From the IMG/VR virus record IMGVR_UViG_3300036985_003389, positions 1 through 60,218 of that record: a stretch of DNA of 60,218 nt; one strand, written 5' to 3'. Positions 1 to 7,285 of this stretch are shown one piece after another. Positions within the stretch are counted from its first letter, which is position 1, and every line of letters begins with the position of its first letter. The notes under the pieces were generated by a model that did not search any database, was not told the origin of the DNA, and saw only the letters and a program-made list of their open reading frames with translations. This stretch comes from a virus. Made by a program: the position numbers and the translations under genes.

Positions 1-2
1 CA

Positions 3-2051
3 TTCGGTCGAGTGGCGAGTTGGCTTGCATCGACGGAACACGATCCGAGTGCATGGGAGGCGGTGTTTTACGATGCCATCAACAACTTCGAGTTTTTGCC
101 GGCTGGTCGTATTCTTGCCGGCGCCGGAACTGGTCGAGACGTGACATGCGTCAACTGTTTCGTCATGGGGCGCATCGACGACTCGCTCGAGGGCATCATG
201 ACGGCCCTGCGAGACTCGGCGCTGACCCTGAAGCAGGGCGGCGGCATCGGCATGGATTTCTCGACACTGCGACCGCGCGGCGCAATTGTCCGTGGCGTCG
301 ATAGCGTGTCGTCCGGCGCCGTATCGTTCATGGGCCTCTGGGACTCCATGTGCAGCACGATCATGTCCGCAGGCGCAAGGCGCGGGGCCATGATGAGCTG
401 TTTGCGCTGCGATCACCCAGACATCGAGGAATTCATCGCGGCCAAGAGCGCTAAAGGCCGATTGACGAATTTCAACTTATCGGTCCTCGTGACCGATGCG
501 TTCATGCGTGCGGTCGCCGCCGATGATCCATGGCCACTCATCTTCGATGGCGTCACGTATCGAACCGTCGATGCCAAGAAATTGTGGGCGGAAATCACCG
601 AGCTGACATATGAGCACGCTGAGCCGGGCGTGATCTTCATCGACACGATCAACAGGGCAAATCCGCTCAGCCGCGCGGAGACGATCTACGCCACGAATCC
701 ATGCGGTGAGCAATGTCTGCCCCCATACGGGGCCTGCATTCTCGGGTCGATCAATCTCGCCCGTTTGGTGCGTCAGCCGTTTTCGGCCGGCGCCGTGATT
801 GACATGGATCGGCTCGAGCATCTCGCTGCGGTAGCCGTCCGCATGCTCGACAACGTCAATGATCTCTCGAACTACCCGCTACCGCAGCAGCAGGCCGAAG
901 CAGTCGCCAAGCGCCGCATCGGCATAGGCATCACAGGCCTTGGCAATGCCCTGATCATGCTCGGTCAGCGTTACGGCTCATCGAGCGCAGTCAAGACAGT
1001 TTCTCTGATCTGTTCCGCGATCGAAGGCAGCGCCGTGAGGGCATCGGAGGCGATCGGCCTGGAGAAGGGCAGTTTCCGGTTATTCGATGAGAGCGACTAT
1101 GGCAACGGGCTGAAGGCCCGCCGTAACAGTCACCTGACCAGCATCGCGCCGACGGGCACGATCTCGCTGCTGGCTGGTAACGTGTCGGGCGGCATCGAAC
1201 CAATCTTCGCGTTCACCGGCAGCCGTCGAGTGCTCAATGCCGACGGCTCCCATAGGATCGAGCGCACTGAAGATTACGCCTATCGGCTCGCACAGCACCT
1301 CGGAATGCCGACGACAGGCCCGGCATGGGTTACCGCCGATGATCTGACAGTCGATGACCATCTGGGCATGATGGCTGCGGCACAGGTCTACATCGACAGC
1401 GCGATTTCGAAGACGGTCAACTGCCCAACCGACATGACGCTACAGGCCTTCCAGGACGTGTACCGGCGCGCCCATGCCATGGGCCTGAAGGGGTGCGCCA
1501 CGTATCGGCCATCCGAAACCCGGGGCGCCGTGCTGATGCGCGATGAACCAGAACCAGCGCCGAGCAACGTGGTGCAGATCGGCGAGCCGCTGATCAGGCC
1601 GGAAGTGCTTCACGGCACGACGTACAAGGTCAAGGTAGGCGAACACGCGCTGTACGTGACCGTCAACGACGTCGACATCGGCGGCCGGTGCCGTCCCTTC
1701 GAGCTGTTCCTGTCGTCCAAGGAAGTGGATGGCTATCCCTGGCGAGTGGCTCTATCGCGCATGATCTCGGCGATATTCCGCAAGGGCGGTGACGTGTCGT
1801 TCGTGGCCGACGAGCTGAAAGCGGTCTTCGACCCACGTGGCGGCTGGTGGCATGACGGCCGGCTCATACCCAGTCAGCCCGCAGCGATCGGCGGCATGAT
1901 CGAGCGCCACATGGCAAGCCTTGGCCTATCCACCGCCAGCGACAACTCAGAACCGGTGAAACACCGCCATTGCCCGAGATGCCAAACTGGCGCGCTCGTC
2001 TTTCGCGAGGGCTGTCAGTCCTGCGATTCCTGCGACTACACGAAGTGCTGA
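3..2051 (+). CDS. nrdJ: Class II (adenosylcobalamin-dependent) ribonucleotide reductase, 5'-truncated
   Basis: It reduces ribonucleotides to deoxyribonucleotides with coenzyme B12, feeding phage DNA synthesis without needing oxygen or a second subunit. The window opens inside the gene: the frame is open back to base 3, and the GTG at 12 is only the first possible start in view, so the N-terminus is missing. Visible landmarks are FLPAGRILAGAGT early on, the NPCGEQCLPPYGACILGS substrate/active-site segment near nt 690-750, KGCATYRP near nt 1490, a TSCPD-type domain at about nt 1600-1900, and a C-terminal cysteine cluster (CPRC, CQSCDSC, YTKC) of the redox-active or zinc-binding kind. It is followed 13 bp later by a DnaA-like gene in the same orientation. 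The family assignment is firm. Confidence 0.93.
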   Translation, partial: FGRVASWLASTEHDPSAWEAVFYDAINNFEFLPAGRILAGAGTGRDVTCVNCFVMGRIDDSLEGIMTALRDSALTLKQGGGIGMDFSTLRPRGAIVRGVDSVSSGAVSFMGLWDSMCSTIMSAGARRGAMMSCLRCDHPDIEEFIAAKSAKGRLTNFNLSVLVTDAFMRAVAADDPWPLIFDGVTYRTVDAKKLWAEITELTYEHAEPGVIFIDTINRANPLSRAETIYATNPCGEQCLPPYGACILGSINLARLVRQPFSAGAVIDMDRLEHLAAVAVRMLDNVNDLSNYPLPQQQAEAVAKRRIGIGITGLGNALIMLGQRYGSSSAVKTVSLICSAIEGSAVRASEAIGLEKGSFRLFDESDYGNGLKARRNSHLTSIAPTGTISLLAGNVSGGIEPIFAFTGSRRVLNADGSHRIERTEDYAYRLAQHLGMPTTGPAWVTADDLTVDDHLGMMAAAQVYIDSAISKTVNCPTDMTLQAFQDVYRRAHAMGLKGCATYRPSETRGAVLMRDEPEPAPSNVVQIGEPLIRPEVLHGTTYKVKVGEHALYVTVNDVDIGGRCRPFELFLSSKEVDGYPWRVALSRMISAIFRKGGDVSFVADELKAVFDPRGGWWHDGRLIPSQPAAIGGMIERHMASLGLSTASDNSEPVKHRHCPRCQTGALVFREGCQSCDSCDYTKC

Positions 2052-2064
2052 GAGGAGATGTACC

Positions 2065-2490
2065 ATGTTCGATGACGATCACACAGATGACCATTCAGAC
2101 TTTGGCCAGTGCTTCGAGCATTGCTGTCCACGCAGTGCTACAGAAAAACTGATCGAGGCGCTTCGTGCAGAACACCCAGAGGCGGAAACGACAATTGTCA
2201 CTCGCCCATCGACGCGGCAACCACCGCCTGCACCCATTGTGCATAGTAGAATACCAACAGGGCCAAAAACAAAACTCATCAACGAGGTGTTGGACAGGTC
2301 CGGTGTCAGTCGTGATGAGCTGTTCGGACGGTCACGGCATCGCATTGTAACCGAGGTCCGGCAGTCGGCAATGTTTCAACTGCGAGAGCTTGGTTACAGT
2401 TATTCGTCGATTGGCCGGTTTCTAAATCGTGATCACACTACGATACTATCCGGCGTGCGCAGCTACATTATGCGGCACGGGACAGGCTGA
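2065..2490 (+). CDS. DnaA domain IV-like DNA-binding protein
   Basis: The C-terminal half (about residues 75-138) resembles the DnaA box-binding domain IV: LFGRSRHRIVTEVRQSAM, then YSSIGRFLNRDHTTILSGVR, which matches the DnaA signature around RDHTTVLHA. The N-terminal half is acidic and cysteine/histidine-containing (HTDDHSDFGQCFEHCC) and not recognised. At 141 residues it lacks the AAA+ ATPase of full DnaA. It probably binds DnaA-box-like sites, either to recruit host replication proteins to a phage origin or to compete with host DnaA. It sits just after nrdJ and the frame begins ATG TTC GAT after AGGAGATGTACC, a good ribosome-binding site. Confidence 0.75.
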   Translation: MFDDDHTDDHSDFGQCFEHCCPRSATEKLIEALRAEHPEAETTIVTRPSTRQPPPAPIVHSRIPTGPKTKLINEVLDRSGVSRDELFGRSRHRIVTEVRQSAMFQLRELGYSYSSIGRFLNRDHTTILSGVRSYIMRHGTG

Positions 2491-2494
2491 ATAA

Positions 2495-2635
2495 CTCTCG
2501 GAGCAGGTTGGTGGCTCTCTGAACCCGACGTGGGTCGAGTGGCTGATGGGGGTCCCTCTCGGGTGGACCGACTTAGATGTCTCGGAAACAGCGTCGTCCC
2601 ACAATGTGTCGAGTTTGTTGCCGGATCAGTCATGA
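2495..2635 (+). pseudogene. C-terminal remnant of a DNA cytosine methyltransferase
   Basis: Directly after an in-frame TAA at 2492, the frame reads LSEQVGGSLNPTWVEW followed by LMGVPLGWTDL and a short tail ending at TGA 2633-2635. GGSLNPxxVEWLMGxPxGWTDL is the characteristic C-terminal end of phage and bacterial C5-cytosine methyltransferases. There is no ATG or GTG start and nothing of the catalytic domain upstream, where the DnaA-like gene ends at 2490. I read it as the leftover of a methyltransferase gene that was deleted or replaced. It explains the otherwise empty 150 bp between the DnaA-like and HNH genes. Confidence 0.7.
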
Positions 2636-2656
2636 CTGTTGTTGCTGGAGAAAACC

Positions 2657-2995
2657 GTGTCCCACCGGCATGAATTTTCGAAGCTCGTGCGCATCGCCGC
2701 ATTCGATCGGTCTGGCGGCCGGTGTGAGTGTGGCTGCCGACTGATTATCATCGGAACGCCTCATTACGATCACCACCCTGTCCCGGCCGCGATCGGCGGG
2801 TCTGGAGCGCTCGACAACTGCCGCGTCCTGGACCCGAAACACCATCGCCAGATCACGGCAGAGAAAGACGTTCCGGCCATCGCCAAGAGCACGCGCGTCT
2901 ACGAGAAGCGCATCGGTGCTCGTGTGACGCGGGGCACCTTTTGCAAGGCACCGGCTGGCTATGATCCGTGGTCGCGGAAGATGAAGGGCACATGA
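2657..2995 (+). CDS. HNH endonuclease
   Basis: A small HNH nuclease, about 112 residues. Visible features are an N-terminal basic helix (HEFSKLVRIAAFDRSGG), a CECGC cysteine pair, then YDHHPVPAAIGG (the first HNH histidines), GALDNCRVLDPKHH (the N/H part) and a C-terminal KxTRVYEKR helix. I chose the GTG at 2657 because GGAGA lies six bases upstream and homologous proteins begin near this HEF segment; a TTG at 2639 would add six residues. It may act in packaging or as a nicking/homing nuclease. It overlaps the following excisionase gene by ATGA. Confidence 0.8.
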   Translation: MSHRHEFSKLVRIAAFDRSGGRCECGCRLIIIGTPHYDHHPVPAAIGGSGALDNCRVLDPKHHRQITAEKDVPAIAKSTRVYEKRIGARVTRGTFCKAPAGYDPWSRKMKGT

Positions 2996-3342
2996 CTACT
3001 ATGCCGCATCTCATGCGACTGTCCGAAGCCGCGGCGAAGCTTGGGGTGAAGGTCTCGAGCCTTCGCACCGAGATACGTCGTGGCCGGTTGCGGCCGGTCG
3101 AGATCGCGGGCAAGTTCTACCTCACGCACGACTCGCTGGGGGAGATGATCGAGGCATGCCGCGCAAAAGCAAGGGGCCACGACTCTACCTCCGGCAATCC
3201 AGAAGCAGCGGCAACTGGTGGGTCATCCTCGACGGCAAATCCGAGCGTGGCACAGGATGCCGCGAACCTGACCTTGGCCAAGCTGAAAGAGAGCTTGCGC
3301 GCTACATCGCCGAAAAGTACCAGCCGGCGCGACGTGCCGTAG
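2992..3342 (+). CDS. Excisionase-like MerR/helix-turn-helix protein
   Basis: A winged-helix DNA-binding protein of the excisionase type. The N-terminal part has LMRLSEAAAKLGVKVSSLR, EIRRGRLRPVEIAGKFYLT and a following helix; the C-terminal part is Ser/Ala-rich and low in structure. The start is the ATG at 2992, which overlaps the HNH stop (ATGA). Its last roughly 187 bases overlap the integrase gene in another frame, an arrangement common for these pairs in alphaproteobacterial elements. With integrase it would direct excision and bend DNA at the att site. The partner integrase is truncated here, so this gene may no longer have a function in recombination. Confidence 0.75.
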   Translation: MTTMPHLMRLSEAAAKLGVKVSSLRTEIRRGRLRPVEIAGKFYLTHDSLGEMIEACRAKARGHDSTSGNPEAAATGGSSSTANPSVAQDAANLTLAKLKESLRATSPKSTSRRDVP

Positions 3343-3474
3343 ATAGGCTCGATCAAATCCTGATCGCGGATGTGGTCAACATTTACCTGAAGGAGCGCGC
3401 ACCGCACACGGCCAATCCGAGCTTCATCGCGGCCACGGCCGAGCCCATCCTGACGTGGTGGGGCACGAAGGCCC
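3156..3474 (+). pseudogene. Tyrosine-type integrase, truncated by IS21 insertion
   Basis: The first 106 codons of a site-specific integrase: a basic start (MPRKSKGPRLYLR), a small beta domain containing GNWWVILDGKSERGTGC, and the beginning of the SAM-like core-binding domain (ILIADVVNIYLKERAP, then ILTWWGTKALSD). The reading frame then runs into the IS21 left end and stops at 3521 after unrelated residues. The whole catalytic domain, with its R-H-R-Y residues, is absent, and no continuation exists right of the IS: the attachment core begins only four bases after the IS end. At least about 250-300 codons have therefore been lost, not merely interrupted. Confidence 0.85.
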
Positions 3475-3600
3475 TGTCAGACTGCCCGCACCGGTGCATC
3501 CCGATCAGTCGTTCCGATTGATTCCGATCGCAGTTTCCGATCGATCCCGATCACCCATTCCGGGCGATCCCGATCAGGGTCACGAGCCTGTGGAATGAAG
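3475..3600. repeat. IS21 left terminal region with multiple subterminal repeats
   Basis: This non-coding end carries about five copies of a TTCCGATC / ATCCCGATC motif (near 3504, 3516, 3526, 3538 and 3565) before CACGAGCCTGTGG. These are probably transposase (IstA) binding sites, as is usual for IS21 ends. The same motifs appear in inverse orientation at the right end. Confidence 0.65.
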
Positions 3601-3667
3601 TGATTTCGTCGTTGGGTGATCTGCGAATCGGCATCGCCTCGCCTCCCTTTGCAACAGGGAGCGGGAC

Positions 3668-5203
3668 ATGCCCACAGCGAGATTACCCATGCGCAAACTT
3701 CGCGAGGTGCTGCGGCTGCAGGCGTCCGGGCTGCCGAGCCGGCAGATCGGCGCGAGCCTCGGCATCGGCCAGAGCACGATCATCGATTATCTGGGCCGTG
3801 CGCGGCGTGCCGGCCTCGCTTGGCCGCTGCCCGATGAGGTGAGCGACGAGGCACTGGAAGCCCGCCTGTTCCCGCCGCCGCTGGCGATCGGCAAGGAGCA
3901 GCGCCCGAAGCCCGATTGGGCAGCCATCCATCGCGAGCTGAAGCGGCCCGGCGTGACGCTGCAGCTGATCTGGGAGGAGCACCGTGCGGTCCATCCCAGC
4001 AGCTACGGCTACAGCCGCTTTTGCGAGCTGTATCAGGACTGGCGCAAGCGCCTGTCGCCAACGATGCGGCAGACGCACACGGCTGGCGACAAGCTGTTCG
4101 TCGACTACGCCGGCACCACGATCGACATCTTCGACGGCCTGACCGGCGAGGTGCGCAGCTGCCAGCTGTTCGTCGCGGCGCTCGGGGCCTCCAGCTACAC
4201 CTACGCCGAGGCCACCTGGACGCAGACGCTACCCGACTGGATCGGTGCCCACGTCCGGACCTTCGACTTCCTCGGTGGCGTCGCAGCGTTGACGGTGTCC
4301 GACAACCTGAAGTCCGGCATCACCAAGGCGTGCTTTTACGAGCCGGCCGTCAACCGCTCTTACGCCGAGATGGCCGCACATTACGAAACGGCGATCCTGC
4401 CGGCGCGCCCCTACAAACCGCGCGACAAGGCCAAGGTCGAGGTGGCCGTGCTGCTGGCGACGCGCTGGATCATCGCCAAGCTCAGGAACATGAAGTTCTT
4501 CTCGCTGGCCGAGCTGAACGCCGCGATCCGTGACTGCGTAACGGACCTGAACTCCCGCACGTCACGGCATCTGGGCGCCAGCCGTCTGGCCTTGTTCGAG
4601 CAGCTGGATCGCCCCGCCCTCAAAGCCCTGCCGGCGGAGGCCTACGTCTTCGCCGAATGGAAGGAGTGCCGCGTCGGGCTCGATTATCACGTCGAGGTCG
4701 GCAAGCATTACTACTCGGTGCCGTTCACGCTGCTGCGCGAGAAGTTGTGGGCCCGCAGCACGGCCCGGACCGTCGAGCTGTTCCATCGGGGCAAGCGGGT
4801 TGCGGCCCACGTGCGCTCGTCCTCGAACAGGAAGCCGACGACGGTTGGCGAGCACATGCCGTCCAGCCACCGGCGCTATGCGGAGTGGACACCCGAGCGC
4901 TTGAAGAGGCGAGCCGGCGAGATCGGACCCAGCACGGCCACCTTGGTCGAAGTCATCATCGCCGCGCGTACGCATCCCGAGCAGGGCTTCCGCTCGTCGA
5001 TCGGCATCATCGGGCTCGCCAAGCGCTATGGCCCGGAACGGCTGGAGGCCGCCTGCCTCCGCGCGCTCGAGATCGGCGCCCGCTCCTACACGAGCGTCGC
5101 CTCCATCCTGAAGAACAACCTGGATCGCACTCGGCCCGAACCCGCCACGGACGGGCCGGCGATAACGCACACCAACATCCGTGGCTCCACCTACTTCCAC
5201 TGA
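3668..5203 (+). CDS. istA: IS21 transposase
   Basis: The DDE transposase of the element, 511 residues, the usual IstA length. It has an N-terminal helix-turn-helix (about residues 8-42, containing ASGLPSRQIGASLGIGQSTI), then an RNase H-fold integrase core. The first Asp is in KLFVDYAGTTIDIF (about 140-153), the second in TVSDNLKSGI and the Glu in KPRDKAKVEVAVL. A C-terminal beta domain follows. It binds the terminal repeats and performs strand transfer together with IstB. The gene is intact; istB starts 14 bases after its stop with a GAGGAG ribosome-binding site between. Confidence 0.93.
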   Translation: MPTARLPMRKLREVLRLQASGLPSRQIGASLGIGQSTIIDYLGRARRAGLAWPLPDEVSDEALEARLFPPPLAIGKEQRPKPDWAAIHRELKRPGVTLQLIWEEHRAVHPSSYGYSRFCELYQDWRKRLSPTMRQTHTAGDKLFVDYAGTTIDIFDGLTGEVRSCQLFVAALGASSYTYAEATWTQTLPDWIGAHVRTFDFLGGVAALTVSDNLKSGITKACFYEPAVNRSYAEMAAHYETAILPARPYKPRDKAKVEVAVLLATRWIIAKLRNMKFFSLAELNAAIRDCVTDLNSRTSRHLGASRLALFEQLDRPALKALPAEAYVFAEWKECRVGLDYHVEVGKHYYSVPFTLLREKLWARSTARTVELFHRGKRVAAHVRSSSNRKPTTVGEHMPSSHRRYAEWTPERLKRRAGEIGPSTATLVEVIIAARTHPEQGFRSSIGIIGLAKRYGPERLEAACLRALEIGARSYTSVASILKNNLDRTRPEPATDGPAITHTNIRGSTYFH

Positions 5204-5216
5204 GGAGAAGACCAGC

Positions 5217-6044
5217 ATGCTCACCCACCCGACCATCGACCAGCTGCGCGAACTGAAGCTCGACGGCATGGCCGACGCCTTTGCCGAGCTGCAACAGCAG
5301 GACGCCGCGCGCGATCTCGGCCACGCCGAATGGCTGGCGCTCCTGCTCGACCGGGAGGCGGCCAGCCGCAACACCAAGCGCTTCCAGAGTCGGCTCAAGG
5401 CTGCCCATCTGCGTCACGGCCAGGCCTCGGTCGAAGACGTCGACTATCGAACGCCCCGCCGTCTCGACAAGGCGCTGTTCCAGCAGCTGGCCACCGGCCG
5501 CTGGATCGCCGAGCACCGCTCGCTGTTGCTCACCGGGCCGTGCGGCGTCGGCAAGTCATGGCTCAGCTGCGCGCTGGCGCAGAAAGCCTGCCGCGACGGC
5601 TACAGCGTGCATTACGCCCGCGTGCCGCGGCTCTTCGCCGATCTGGAGTTGGCGCACGGGGATGGCCGCTTCGCCAAGCTGTTCCGGACGCTGACCAAGG
5701 TCGATCTGCTGATCCTCGACGACTGGGGGCCGGACCGGCTGTCGGCGAACCAGCGGCGCGACCTCATGGAGATCGTCGAGGACCGCTACGGCCGAGGCTC
5801 GGTGCTGATCACCAGCCAGCTGCCGATCGAGACCTGGCACGAGGTGATCGGCGAGCCGACCTTCGCCGACGCCATCCTCGACCGCCTCGTGCACAACGCC
5901 TACCGCCTCGCCCTCGATGGCGCGTCGATGCGCAAGATCAAGGCCGGTGAGGCGGAGATCACGGGTGAACCGGCGGCGGCGCCAGAGCCGGACAGCGCCA
6001 CCACGACCGCCTCGTCGAAAGCAACGAAGGGGAGCAAGCGATGA
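5217..6044 (+). CDS. istB: IS21 helper ATPase
   Basis: The AAA+ ATPase (DnaC-like) that assembles with IstA and selects target DNA. Walker A is LLTGPCGVGKSWLS at about residues 102-115 and Walker B is VDLLILDDWG at about 162-171. I chose the ATG at 5217 (MLTHPTIDQL), which has AGGAGAAGACC just upstream, over an earlier in-frame ATG that would sit inside istA. The C-terminal tail is Ala/Ser/Thr-rich and low in complexity. Its stop overlaps the next ORF by ATGA, so the three IS genes are translationally coupled. Confidence 0.92.
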   Translation: MLTHPTIDQLRELKLDGMADAFAELQQQDAARDLGHAEWLALLLDREAASRNTKRFQSRLKAAHLRHGQASVEDVDYRTPRRLDKALFQQLATGRWIAEHRSLLLTGPCGVGKSWLSCALAQKACRDGYSVHYARVPRLFADLELAHGDGRFAKLFRTLTKVDLLILDDWGPDRLSANQRRDLMEIVEDRYGRGSVLITSQLPIETWHEVIGEPTFADAILDRLVHNAYRLALDGASMRKIKAGEAEITGEPAAAPEPDSATTTASSKATKGSKR

Positions 6045-6397
6045 GCGATCGCATCCCGCCCGCCCCCATGCGCCAACAGGGCCCTCCCACGCGCGTCGCT
6101 GCGTCAGACTCGCGGCGGTCACTCCGCGACGCGCGCGGGTCCCTCCCATTGACGCCCGGGGACGGCCTCCCGCAACGGCAGAGCCGCGACGACGTCAGGA
6201 TCCGTGTCGACGCCGCGAGCTGGCAGCAGGGCTACGACGCCGGCCTGTCGGGCGTGCCGTCCTGGCTGGGCCGAAGAAACCTCGCCGCCGAGATCGACGG
6301 TTGGTCGTGGATATCGGGCTACATCGAGGGCGAGGCTGCGCGACTCATGCGTGGCGCGCAGGGCACAAGCAAGCTTGACGCGAATCGCGAATACTGA
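6041..6397 (+). CDS. Third ORF of the IS21 element, ribosome modulation factor-like
   Basis: A 118-residue protein whose start codon overlaps the istB stop (ATGA). The first 55 residues are Arg/Pro-rich and probably disordered. The C-terminal part reads SWQQGYDAGLSG, then WSWISGYIEGEAARL, which follows the pattern of ribosome modulation factor (a GYxAG...G segment, spacer, then W...GGW/GYxEG). RMF dimerises 70S ribosomes in resting cells. Whether this protein contacts ribosomes is inference; the domain match is by eye and short. Most IS21 elements carry only istA and istB, so this looks like a passenger gene that moves with the element. Confidence 0.6.
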   Translation: MSDRIPPAPMRQQGPPTRVAASDSRRSLRDARGSLPLTPGDGLPQRQSRDDVRIRVDAASWQQGYDAGLSGVPSWLGRRNLAAEIDGWSWISGYIEGEAARLMRGAQGTSKLDANREY

Positions 6398-6505
6398 GAT
6401 CAGCCAACCCACCCGACGGCGCCGTCACAGACCGGCCCACACGCTCGCGACACCTGATCGCGATCCGTCGGAACACCCGATCGAGATCGCCGGAATGGGC
6501 AAACA
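6398..6505. repeat. IS21 right terminal region
   Basis: Non-coding end of the element containing CGCGATC, GATCGAGATC and CCGGAATGGGC repeats in inverse orientation to the left end, finishing GGGCAAACA at about 6505. It ends four bases before the tRNA-Gly core. Confidence 0.6.
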
Positions 6506-6508
6506 ACA

Positions 6509-6566
6509 GTAGAACGTCAGCTTCCCAAGCTGAATGTCGTCGGTTCAATCCCGATCGCCCGCTCCA
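6509..6566 (+). other. Phage attachment core: 3' part of tRNA-Gly(CCC)
   Basis: The sequence contains a complete anticodon arm (TCAGC, loop TTCCCAA with anticodon CCC, GCTGA), the variable loop, a T arm (GTCGG, loop TTCAATC, CCGAT) and the 3' acceptor strand CGCCCGC followed by discriminator T and CCA at 6564-6566. The 5' acceptor strand and most of the D arm are missing, so it is not a working tRNA gene. Such a 3' tRNA half is the usual att core copied by integrases that enter tRNA genes and restore them on insertion. It lies between the integrase remnant and the restriction-modification/lysis genes, with phage sequence on both sides, which fits attP. Confidence 0.8.
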
Positions 6567-6610
6567 ACGTTTTCAAAGACTTAGCTAAAACTGCTCTGTT
6601 TGAGCGGCAG

Positions 6611-6632
6611 AAAAAGGCTCAAAAAAGGCTCA
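6611..6632. repeat. Tandem 11-bp repeat beside the att core
   Basis: Two adjacent copies of AAAAAGGCTCA, 45 bases beyond the att core. Direct repeats in this position are typical of integrase arm-type or excisionase binding sites. This is inference from position only. Confidence 0.45.
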
Positions 6633-6649
6633 GACCAGGCCATCCACGC

Positions 6650-7285
6650 CTACTCAACGGCTACCGGAACCGACTGCGAGTGGTTGGAGTAGGTTTTCCA
6701 CTTTGGGTGGTAATCGGCTGCCGCCTCGTTCCCCCAGGTTGACCAATTCTTGCGGATGCCCCGAGCGAACAGTTCGATGTACGGGCCGGTCGAGCAAGCC
6801 TCGATGATGGGGTACTGCTCGTCGGGTTTGCGGCTGTGCTCGCGCTTCCTGGTCTGGATCATGTTGACCTGGCGGCGACCGGCTTCGCGGGTTCGTGCGT
6901 TTTTCCCACGCACACCGAATAATATAAGCTCGCTGACATTGCGAAAGTAGAAGCCAACGCCGCGACCGTCTGATCCGCCGTCTTTGCGGATTTTATGCCA
7001 AACAATGTTCGACTTGTACTCGAAGCCCCATGCCTGAAGTGTTTGAATTCCTTGGGGTAGTAGCGCGTTCGGGACCCATAGGTACAAGTGCGCTGTCGGC
7101 GCAGCGATTTGGTGCACGGGAATGCTGGAGATATCTTCGAAGGACAGGGTGTCGTACCGAGACAGTCGCTTGTGTTCTGGCGCCATCTTGCCGGTGCGGT
7201 TTTGGAACCGCCATGGTGGGTCAGCCAGGATGGTGCCGAAGCGGCGGTCTCCAACGAAAGAAATCAGTTCGTCAGTTGGATTCAT
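6650..7285 (-). CDS. MT-A70 family adenine-N6 DNA methyltransferase
   Basis: A 211-residue N6-adenine methyltransferase. The catalytic motif is TILADPPWRF (DPPW) near residue 20. It is followed by TAHLYLWVPN, GFEYKSNIVWHK and a C-terminal PYIELFARG segment that forms part of the AdoMet pocket in the MT-A70 family. I chose the ATG at 7285 (MNPTDELISF): it lies within the last codons of the upstream endonuclease gene, behind a GGAAG sequence, and the frame further upstream is only the shadow of that gene. Paired with a BglII/BstYI-like endonuclease it should provide the protective methylation of a type II restriction-modification system. Confidence 0.85.
   Translation of the reverse strand: MNPTDELISFVGDRRFGTILADPPWRFQNRTGKMAPEHKRLSRYDTLSFEDISSIPVHQIAAPTAHLYLWVPNALLPQGIQTLQAWGFEYKSNIVWHKIRKDGGSDGRGVGFYFRNVSELILFGVRGKNARTREAGRRQVNMIQTRKREHSRKPDEQYPIIEACSTGPYIELFARGIRKNWSTWGNEAAADYHPKWKTYSNHSQSVPVAVE

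Larger units (their letters stand above)
3475..6505 (+). mobile_element. IS21-family insertion sequence with a third ORF
   Basis: An approximately 3.03-kb element carrying istA, istB and a small third ORF in one rightward operon. The left end begins TGTCAGACTGCCC and the right end read in reverse begins TGTTTGCCCATTCCGG, giving the TG...CA termini of the family. Both ends contain several related GATCSCGATC/TTCCG-type subterminal repeats, and both have CCCATTCCGG. No target-site duplication is evident: the left flank ends GAAGGCCC and the right flank starts ACAGTAGA. That points to a deletion or recombination next to the element after insertion. It sits inside the integrase gene. The exact end bases are my estimate from the inverted repeat. 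Confidence 0.85.

Noticed and set aside
6509-6566. Functional tRNA-Gly gene
   Set aside because: The 5' acceptor strand and most of the D arm are absent, so it can only be an attachment core.
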